A stretch of DNA of 64,000 nt, from the NCBI GenBank assembly GCA_020002185.1, contig CM034539.1, positions 27,292,721 through 27,356,720 of the forward strand, in the 5' to 3' direction. Each line of letters opens with the position of its first letter. The stretch's first letter is position 1. The notes under the pieces were generated by a model. It was not told where the DNA came from, did not search any database, and was given only the letters and a program-made list of their open reading frames with translations. Position numbers and translations under genes: made by a program. The stretch comes from Paraescarpia echinospica. Lineage: Eukaryota > Annelida > Polychaeta > Sabellida > Siboglinidae. Below are positions 56,501 through 64,000 of this stretch, in pieces.

Positions 56501-57911
56501 TATACACTCACTTACATGAAGACGGGTATACACCGTTGTAAAGTATATGAACTGTAACCAACGAATGTCTCGTAATGTGTGAATGTCAACGTTTGCAACG
56601 GTCGCGTTCGGCGAGATGTCAGGACGAAGTCGAAAGTCGCTCGGCGTTCGGCGAACGAATTCACGTAGATGAAAGCAGGCGACTCGGGCGATCAAGTAGA
56701 CGGTAGATTTGCCTTGTCGATCCCACGCGAATCACCAGGCGACAACACAGAAACGATGTCACGACATCGGCGATGTCTAGAAGGTCTCTCACGGAGTTTG
56801 TGTTACGACAGCTAGCAGACGAAACGGTGGTGGCCTTGCATTCGAAGATCACATCAAAACGGAACTGCAGTCGGTTATCGCTCAGTCTTCATCAACGCGT
56901 GAGAAGTGCAGCGTCTCACAACTAATCAGTACTGTTGAAATCGTAGAAGTATTTACTACAGACGTTGGGCGGACACACGTTTCAGCCAAATTCCTGGAGA
57001 CGAGAGTGCATCACTTTCTTCTGCTCAAATGTTCGTCTGGCCACGAATGGCCGTCCGGCCCTTATATAACTTGACGACCGGAAGTTAGTCTGACCAATTA
57101 CAACACTTAATACAAATTAAAGTCGCTTCAAAAACTGGCTCCCGAAACCATTCACACTTCGAAGCAATCCATTCAACTCGCTGAGTTTAAAATAGATTTT
57201 GCGAGCTAAACATATGAGTATATAAGTGCTCATTCAATCTTTAACTTACGTGAATTACTTACATAATTAATATCACTGGATTCCCTGTATCGATTCGGAT
57301 ACCACAGTATTCATCGTACATTCCAACTCTCATGAATTAATCCATAATTTTAATAAAACGCACTCTATTCATAAGCTCCGTGTGACCCTAGTGTTTTTCA
57401 CACCTACATTTCTGTAAACAACTTTTATAAGTTCATAATATAATCTTTTTATAACCACAGCATAAGTAGTTTGACAGGTCACCATATTACCAGTCATGTT
57501 AAATAATTTCTGCAGGTACCAAATTTGGTATACCTAACCGTAGAATTAGTGGTGTACGCTACAAATGAAATTAATTAAATCTGACTCGTCGGCAGTTAAA
57601 ACGTTACACGCCTTAATCGTCAGAGGGCACCAGCATATACCTCCGCGACAATACTTACCAGAGATGGCAGCACCATCCCATCAACCATACTTGTATACAA
57701 AACCACTGTTCTAAAGCCTGATTAAATTCTATACAAACCACTTTGTGACAGTAAGTATTTCACTAAAACAACTTATTTGACGCTTCGTTCGCATGCCAGT
57801 AATGAAATAATTCTGATTAATAATATTGATACGTTGCTGAACGATTTCAGAAAATGGTTGGTGAAAACTGCATATTATGCTTGCGTAAGGCAGAAACCGA
57901 GTGGTCCAGTA
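53561..57911. other. No convincing gene; GC-richer island at about 56580-57070
   Basis: Short ORFs only. The island at 56.6-57.07 kb has frames with non-random looking text on both strands (for example SRRSLTEFVLRQLADETVVA on the plus strand), but no family is recognised. It may be an old GC-rich element or an unannotated exon region. Confidence 0.35.
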
Positions 57912-58690
57912 TACACACCTCGATTTCGGCGTTATAACTTGAGTTTTGGTTAACTTTGATACCTCAATGCGTTTGTTCCATCATTCAACATTATCCCATG
58001 CATAGTTACGTTTAAGAATATTGCGTCTCAGCGCACTTTTGAGGGGGAAATAGCGCCCCGGTTTGCATCAATTGATAAACATACTCTGCTATATCGCCCA
58101 CTTTAAGCTGTACCCGGTTTCAGATTGTCCCTTTCGCATTGCGCATGCGTCAAAATCTAAGGGCAATTTCAAACCGCTGCAGCTACGGTTTGAGAATGTA
58201 CTCAGTTTCAGATTGTCCCAGCATAGCTTAAACACACACCCTTACAACTTGGTTATATATATATCCATCAATAGATTTATAAATGCCAAATATATTTTGA
58301 GGAGGTATTTGTAGACTAAAAGAAAATTAAACGCCAGAAAAAAACAGTTTACATGATTTACTCACACCTTTATTATATCTCTCAGTTGTGTGGGTAGCTG
58401 TACCGATACAGCAATACATGTTTGTGGACAATTTCAATCTGATGCCAATGCCTTCGATTTTGACGCATGCGCAATGCGAAAGGAACAATCTCAAGCCGGG
58501 TACAATCTCAAACCGCAATACCGGGTCGCTATTTGGGCTTCAAAGGTGCGCAAGAATGAGACGATATTTTCGTAATAAAATATTCCTCGGATGATGTTAA
58601 ATGATGGAACAACCTCACTAAGGTATCAAAATGAAGTAAAACTCATGTTATAACGGCGAAATCGACACCACTCACAAGTGCCTACTTCTG
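57912..58690. mobile_element. Foldback MITE with ~300-bp inverted arms
   Basis: The left arm (about 57912-58215) and right arm (about 58395-58690) are reverse complements at perhaps 75-80%, through TTTCGGCGTTATAAC, GTTCCATCATTCAACAT, TAGCGCCCCGGTTT and the central TCGCATTGCGCATGCGTCAA (present perfectly in both). The loop is ~180 bases and includes a further partial copy of the CAGTTTCAGATTGTCCC text. No coding capacity. Confidence 0.75.
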
Positions 58691-58697
58691 TCGTGGA

Positions 58698-58733
58698 TAG
58701 GCCTAGCCTAGGCTAGGCCAGGGCTAGGCCTGT
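58698..58733. repeat. Short TAGGCC/GGCCTA palindromic cluster
   Basis: GGATAGGCCTAGCCTAGGCT followed by AGGCCAGGGCTAGGCCTG: overlapping dyads immediately beside the foldback MITE. Confidence 0.6.
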
Positions 58734-59415
58734 TTATAAAATGTTAAATTAGCGTATTTGGATTTGGTATGGTATGAGTTACTATGACCCGGGAGTATCA
58801 GCCGAATATGTTTTATACTTTTAAGAATTAAGTTCATATTTACAATTATATAATCAATGATATAATTTGCTTCCGTTTATGAGTTGTTTTTGTTATTCTG
58901 TCAGAGCAGACTTGTGTGCAATGGGCGTGCCGTTTATGGCCTTGGCGTAGCTCTGTGCCTGGGCTGTGGCTGTGGTGTGGCAGCCTTTGCAGAACCGCTG
59001 CATTGTTGCCGCTGGAAATGGCCTTCTGGCGGCTAGGCCTAGTTTTTGCCACGCATAAATCAAATATGGAATTTCACAAATATATAAAGAAACTGTTGTA
59101 CAAGGAATATGTTCTAAATCGGTACCAGTTATTTCCTCAAGTGAGTGCAACCAGGGGCCGGGCCCGATGTTATAAACTAAAGCCGTACTCGGTGCTCAGA
59201 ATTTCATGCTCAAGCCTCGTTTTCACGCCATGCTCATACTCACGGAGGTTATAAAACTTTCTGAGCACGAAATCGTTCTCAGACTTGAGCATGAAACGTC
59301 TAAATTCTGAGTATGCTACGGACCTTACTCAACGCCGTACTCAAACAAACAAAGATGGCAGCTCACGTAGAAATTATTCGAATTCGTAGTTTACGAGAAG
59401 ACAGCAGCTGGATAT

Positions 59416-59575
59416 TGTCACATTAGATATGTACTCAGGTTTTTTGTAGAACAACTTTAATGAACATAATCGTACAAAGTAATTACATCTGGCCACGATG
59501 CCACGCCAGGGCTGGAGTACCGCACTGACCAACCCAACTGAAAAGTTCTTTCTATCTATATTTATTAGCGTTACA
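59416..59575 (-). repeat. 3' LTR of the second Gypsy element
   Basis: 160 bases, near-identical to 63827-63991; among the shortest LTRs for Gypsy elements. Confidence 0.9.
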
Positions 59576-59681
59576 TCCCCCTTGTTACACAAGAAGTGTT
59601 ACGGATCATCGAGATGTAAATTATACATTATTGTTCCAGTTGAACTTACGCATTACAGTTTGAGTTGCAACTTATAGTCTC

Positions 59682-61286
59682 TTATAGTTCAAAACGGAGG
59701 GGCGGTTTCACTACCCTCCCAGATTTTGTACGATAACACGAGTCCGGTTCAAATGTTACGTGTTTCACTGGCCTTGTAGCCCGGATCTCACGATTTGCCT
59801 CGCGTTCTTCGACGGGTTCTTCGGCCGGTATTTCAGCTCCCTCAACATCATCATCGTTGAACCTGTGAGTCTCGCCGGTTCTGCGATTGTGTCGTCGATT
59901 GCCCCTCACGGTGTTTCCGTTCTGCTGTTGCACATCGTACGACCTCGGTAGGTTGTCGCACGCGTTCTTGACAACAGCCGGCTTCCACGACCCGGTGTCG
60001 TGGTCACGTATACGGACATGTTGATCTGGTTCGAGTCTCGCAAGTTGTCGAGTACCTTGCGATTCGTAGTACGACTTCTGATGCTGTTGTCGTTGTAGCA
60101 ATCGTCGTCTGATGTCGTCTCGGTTTGGGTGAGTGTCCCGTATCCTAACAGGAAGGTCCGCCTTCAGTTTCCTGGCATACAACATCTCTGCGGGTGAAGG
60201 TAGGTAGCTATCGATTGGTGTTGATCGCAACACCAACAGTGCCATCGCCATGTCGATTTTCGCCGCACTAGCTTTCTTTAGCGTTCTCTTCACCGTCTGT
60301 ATTTGTCTCTCCACAAAACCGTTTGACTGTGGGTAATGAGGACCTGACGTCACGTGATTAAATTCCCACTGTTGTGCGAATCGCTGAAACTCACTGCAGC
60401 TGTACTGGCTTCCATTATCACTGATAAGAGTCTGAGGAACACCCTGTTCTGCGAAGATGTCTTTCATCAATTCTATGACTGCTCGGATTGTGACACTTCC
60501 AGTTACTTCCTTTACGAAAGGGAATTTGGAATAATAGTCAGTGACTGTTAGATAGTTGCGCTGTCCGATGCTAAACAAGTCTGTTCCCACGGTTTGCCAA
60601 GGACGTGTCGGCACGTCATGCTGTAACATCGGTTCTCTCGTCTGTGTTCGTTGCGCTTCTTGACACACGCCACACTTGTTGACCATATCTTCTATGTCAG
60701 CATTCATATTGCTCCAGTACACACAAGTACGAGCACGCAGGCGAGTCTTTTGAATGCCTTCGTTTGCAGAGTGTAACTTCTGAAGCATTTCCGCTTGTAG
60801 GCTTCTTGGCACCACCACACAGTCGCCCTTGGTGATGAGGCCATCTTCTACTGACATTTCGTCTCGAAATGCCCAGTATTTCCGCAACTGTGGTGGAACT
60901 TGATTCCTTCTCTCTGGCCACCCGTCCACGATCATTGACTGTAGCAGTGTCAATTCGGGATCAAGCTCGGTCTCTTGGCGCAGTGTCTCCAATCTTTGAG
61001 ATGAGAACTGCACATGGTGTAGCTGCACATCAAGCTGTATCTGCGTTGCATCTGCGCATGGCTGCCGGGACAATGAGTCTGCCAGTGCCATGTCCTTGCC
61101 TGGTTTGTACCGGATCTTTATCGCGTACGGTTGCACTCTCAACAGCATCCTCTGTAGGCGTTGTGGTGCTGCTGCAAGATTCTTCAGATGTATCATCTCA
61201 AGTGGTTTGTGATCCGACTCGATTGTAAATGGCTTGCCGTAGACGTATGTGTGGAATCTCTCACACCCGAATACGACCGCTAACAT
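59682..61286 (-). CDS. Second Gypsy pol: end of RNase H and integrase
   Basis: About 534 codons open. RNase H ends with FTIESDHKPLEMIHLKN and YKPGKDMALADSLSRQPC. The integrase has the zinc domain (LHSANEGIQKTRLRARTC and VNKCGVCQEAQ), the DDE core (Asp in TVGTDLFSIG, Asp in TLISDNGSQYSC, Glu in SNGFVERQIQTVK), and a C-terminal region with LEPDQHVRIRDHD, ending VVKPPLRFEL. No chromodomain. This is the K02A2.6-like integrase style. The N-terminal boundary is set by a frameshift near 61290-61380, so RT and this part are not in one frame. Confidence 0.88.
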   Translation of the reverse strand: MLAVVFGCERFHTYVYGKPFTIESDHKPLEMIHLKNLAAAPQRLQRMLLRVQPYAIKIRYKPGKDMALADSLSRQPCADATQIQLDVQLHHVQFSSQRLETLRQETELDPELTLLQSMIVDGWPERRNQVPPQLRKYWAFRDEMSVEDGLITKGDCVVVPRSLQAEMLQKLHSANEGIQKTRLRARTCVYWSNMNADIEDMVNKCGVCQEAQRTQTREPMLQHDVPTRPWQTVGTDLFSIGQRNYLTVTDYYSKFPFVKEVTGSVTIRAVIELMKDIFAEQGVPQTLISDNGSQYSCSEFQRFAQQWEFNHVTSGPHYPQSNGFVERQIQTVKRTLKKASAAKIDMAMALLVLRSTPIDSYLPSPAEMLYARKLKADLPVRIRDTHPNRDDIRRRLLQRQQHQKSYYESQGTRQLARLEPDQHVRIRDHDTGSWKPAVVKNACDNLPRSYDVQQQNGNTVRGNRRHNRRTGETHRFNDDDVEGAEIPAEEPVEEREANREIRATRPVKHVTFEPDSCYRTKSGRVVKPPLRFEL

Positions 61287-61324
61287 CTCACGTTCGATGT
61301 TTGCGTATCGCTGTTCGCAATCAC

Positions 61325-62442
61325 TCAGGGACTTGCTAGCGAATGCAATCGGCTTCCCCTTTGCAACAAGACTGCTCCCAGACCTCGACTAGATGCGTCG
61401 ACTTGCACGACACTCTCAGCGTCCGGATCGAAATAGCTCAGAGTGACTTGACGACAGATTAGTGTCTTCGTCTTTTCAAACGCAGCATTGTGTGATTCGG
61501 TCCATCTGAAGTCAATGTCCGTCTTCGCTAGGTCGCGCAAAGGTGCAGTTTTCTGTGACAGCTTGAGTATGAATGGCGACATGTATGTTGCTATACCGAG
61601 GAACTGTTGCAGACTCGTCTTGTTTGTAGGAACTGGTGTAGCTCTGATGTCTTCCATTCTTTCTGGATCAGGGTGTACTCCCTCAGCATCGTACACCATG
61701 ACAAAGAAGTGAATTCGCTCCTGTCCTATGGCACATTTCTCACAGTTGAACACAAGTCCATCGTCACCAGCCACTTTCATCAAGTTGTGTAAGTGCCTAT
61801 CGTACTCCGCCTTTATCTTGCCGTATACAGCGATGTCATCTGCAATGCCAAGAGTTCCTGGGCATTTTTCCAGAATCTGGTCCATTCGCTGTTGAAAGAC
61901 GTCTGAGATACCACTAGCCCAAAGGGCATGCGTTGGAAGCAAAATCTTCCAAATGGCGAGTTGAAAGTCGTCAGTAATTGTGACTCGGCGTCAAGCTTCA
62001 CTGACCAGTACCCGTTCTTCGCGTCAAGCTTGGAGAAGTGTTTTGCACCACCAAATTAATGTGTGATCTCATCGAGAGTGGGTGTGCGATGATGACATCT
62101 CTTGATTGCCTGATTAAGGTCTTTGGGGTCCAAACAGATCCTAAGTTTTCCATTCGACTTTCTGCTGTAGACAAGACTGGAGACCCAGCCTGTGGGTATT
62201 GTCACTTTCTTGATTACCCCCACTTCTTCCATATAGTCGAGTTCTGCTTTCACTTCGTCCTTCAGGTGTATGGAACATCGTCTTGGTGCATGTATCACAG
62301 GCGGTACTGTCGGGTCTAACGTTATGTGGAAATCACCTTTGAAGTTGCCAATTCCTCTGAAACGGTCGGGATAAAGTCGTTGAAGGTCTTCCTTCGTTTC
62401 CAAGTTTTTGTGCGTCTCCTGGACTTCACAATTCATCATCAC
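61325..62442 (-). pseudogene. Second Gypsy pol: reverse transcriptase and start of RNase H, broken
   Basis: Pieces: ITLDPTVPPVIHAPRRCSIH and NGKLRICLDPKDLNQAIKR (62056-62442), then after a break HFSKLDAKNGYWSVKLD and FNSPFGRFCFQRMPFGL (about 61900-62060), then the catalytic GTLGIADDIAVYGK, TPVPTNKTSLQQFLGIATYM, and RNase H VVQVDASSRGLGAVLLQ (61325-61942). The RT box has Ile-Ala-Asp-Asp rather than Tyr/Phe-x-Asp-Asp, as in several Mag-like elements. At least three frame breaks, including an in-frame TAA near 62056. Confidence 0.85.
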
Positions 62443-63736
62443 TAGATGCAGTTCCCGACATGATGAGAATCACCGGACTTGGTGTGTCAGCTACGAAAAA
62501 CTTCGCAGTGCATCTCCTCTCACCGTACACGCATTGTAGGTTCATTGTCCCATACTGTCGTATTGACTGTCCATTGTACGCTGTCGGGACCGTATTTCTG
62601 TTTTCCAATCTCCCTTGCTTGGGGAACCCATGTACATCTAAGTCGTCCGGATACATACGTCGGTATGTTCTTAGCGGTAGGACGTTTCCCTGTGCACCGG
62701 TGTCTACATTGACCCTAAGCGTCGTTGGCATTTCCGGTTTCCTTTTCAGTATTATGTCAAGGTTGGCGTAGACTTCATCACGTGTGTCGGTGCCCACAAT
62801 GACGTCATCAAATGTCAGTCTCTCGAAGCTATCGCTTAGGTGGTCTTGCGTTGGGCTTATAGTGTGCATGGCGCCTCCTTCGTGGTCATTGTAGTTTCGT
62901 CTCGAGTGATCACGAGTACCTTGACGTGTCCTGTTTCGGGATTTTGTCCTAGATCTCCAACGATCTGTTGGTTGCTGTGGTCTGCAGACAGCCTTCCAGT
63001 GATTAACTTTACCACATGCGTCACACCTGCTCCCTAGGGCTGGACATCGACCATTCACTGGGTGTCGGCGACCACACTTGCAACACGTTTGCTGGCTCTC
63101 CGCCCCGGCCCCACTCTCGTGATGTTTGTTGTCACGTGGTTGCCAATGCCTACTGTGTCGACCAATGTGATTAACAGTAGCTTCACCTGTGAATTGTTGC
63201 ATATTAGCAATCGTCGTTTCGTGTGATCTAACAATGTCCATGGCCGCTATCAACGTAAGCTTGTCATCTCGACTGAGCAGTTTCTCCTGAATTTTGTGAT
63301 GTCTGACTCCGATTATGAGTTGTTCTACTAGACGTTCCTCGGTTTCAATTTCATCTCGGAATTGACATTTCTTTGCCTGCGTCTTGCAGCGTGTCATATA
63401 TTCGTCCACGGACACCGTCGCAGTCTGGCGTTATTTCTGCAAATTTAATCTATTTAATCGGAAGTTTGACATTGGTTCGATGAGCGCTTTAAATCTTCCC
63501 CAGATTACATCCGGCTTCTTCCTGTCTACGTCTGTCAGATTCCATGTATCGTATATCCGCCGTCCTTCTGGTCCTATCCATAGTAAGATGTACGTGACGC
63601 GTTTCGCCTCATCCTTGTCCGCGAATGGACCACCGAATATGAGGTCGCAATAATGTCTGAAGGCATGAAATTCGGACGGCAAGTCAGCTGCCAGCCAGTC
63701 CATGCGAGGAGGCTCAATGTCCGACAATTCGTCCAT
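62426..63736 (-). pseudogene. Second Gypsy gag and protease, one frameshift
   Basis: It starts at 63736 (MDELSDIEPPRMDWLAADLP) and runs to a stop near 63431, then continues in another frame from 63415: capsid-type helices, QLIIGVRHHKIQEKLLSRDD, then two zinc knuckles (CCKCGRRHPVNGRC and CDACGKVNHWKAVC), and a protease with RVNVDTGAQGNVLPLRTYRR. It ends at 62426, overlapping the RT frame by 17 bases as expected for a frameshifted Gag-Pol junction. The break at about 63420-63430 lies between matrix/capsid parts and disables the polyprotein. Confidence 0.85.
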
Positions 63737-63826
63737 TTTTCGCCCAGTATTAGTTTGTCGGCATAAGTTACGAAAAAACAGTCACCTCACTGATTCAAGT
63801 AGGTAGGTTGTTTCCTGCTGCCACCA

Positions 63827-63991
63827 TGTCACATTAGATATGTAATCAGGTTTTTTGTAGAACAACTTTAATGAACATAATCGTACAAAGTAATTACATC
63901 TGGCCACGATGCCACGCCAGGGCTGGAGTACCGCACTGACCAACCCAACCCAACTGAATAGTTCTTTCTATCTATATTTATTATCGTTACA
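63827..63991 (-). repeat. 5' LTR of the second Gypsy element
   Basis: 165 bases; contains one extra CAACC unit relative to the other LTR. Followed by GATAT (target duplication) and the window edge. Confidence 0.9.
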
Positions 63992-64000
63992 GATATCAGC

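Larger units (their letters stand above)
59416..63991 (-). mobile_element. Second Ty3/Gypsy element with very short LTRs, decayed
   Basis: Direct LTRs of only ~160 bases (59416-59575 and 63827-63991), TGTCAC...GTTACA, enclose minus-strand gag and pol. GATAT flanks both ends (59411-59415 and 63992-63996), a 5-bp target duplication. The LTRs differ by about three substitutions and one 5-base indel. A polypurine-like AACAAGGGGGA abuts the 3' LTR, and TGGTGGCAGCAGG follows the 5' LTR as primer site. The paired zinc knuckles and integrase style suggest a Mag-like Gypsy clade. Several frameshifts break gag and pol. Confidence 0.92.

Noticed and set aside
56486..56950. ORFs on both strands in the GC-richer island
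   Set aside because: Text is non-random but matches no family I know and conflicts between strands; left as an unassigned island.

Overview
The window is eukaryotic, AT-rich and dominated by mobile elements. It suggests a marine invertebrate, most likely a lophotrochozoan such as a mollusc, but I cannot exclude other invertebrate groups. The evidence is GT-AG introns, one AATAAA site, long (TG)n and (TA)n microsatellites, a tRNA-derived SINE, CR1-type and other LINEs, two Ty3/Gypsy elements, a Maverick/Polinton relic, and two uncharacterised gene families I recall as multicopy in invertebrates. Few host exons are visible. No bacterial features, CRISPR arrays or rRNA genes were seen.

Layout: 0-2.2 kb holds a LINE 3' end and one copy of a ~290-bp dispersed repeat whose inverted partner lies at 51.7-51.9 kb. 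2.2-9.5 kb is a decayed Maverick/Polinton (adintovirus-like) element on the minus strand. Reading right to left it keeps PolB, packaging ATPase, a small Gly-Gly-Phe-Leu protein, a conserved unknown protein, integrase, penton-like minor capsid protein and a second minor structural protein. No major capsid protein or protease was found. 9.6-10.3 kb is a nested foldback, followed by a possible minus-strand terminal exon with a poly(A) signal. 11.3-15.2 kb is a nearly full-length CR1 LINE (ORF1 with PHD-like finger and SGNH esterase; ORF2 with endonuclease and RT). 17.6-17.9 kb is a SINE and 18.2-18.6 kb a 48-bp minisatellite. 24.0-30.0 kb is a young Ty3/Gypsy element (4-bp target duplication, LTRs about 1% diverged). 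31.1-35.0 kb is a giant inverted-repeat element with a broken gene of unknown function.

35.2-36.4 kb carries the best host gene: a secreted or membrane protein with a signal peptide, a thrombospondin type 1 repeat and an EGF-like knot, then a transmembrane exon. A further possible exon at 38.6 kb lies in a ~1.1-kb segment duplicated at 47.7 kb, where the copy has stop codons. 38.2-38.55 kb is a complex palindrome and 39.7-40.0 kb a large compound microsatellite. A possible first exon lies on the minus strand at 41.74-41.83 kb. 42.5-46.7 kb is a terminal-inverted-repeat DNA element encoding a decayed uncharacterised protein that covers almost the whole element. 48.9-49.3 kb is a MITE, 50.0-51.7 kb a second LINE relic, 57.9-58.7 kb a foldback MITE, and 59.4-64.0 kb a second, more decayed Ty3/Gypsy element with very short LTRs and a 5-bp target duplication.

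The genes do not form one pathway. The window is a stack of transposons inserted into and around a few long-intron host genes. The most interesting objects are the gene-bearing TIR element (42.5-46.7 kb), the inverted-repeat element (31.1-35.0 kb) and the Polinton relic.
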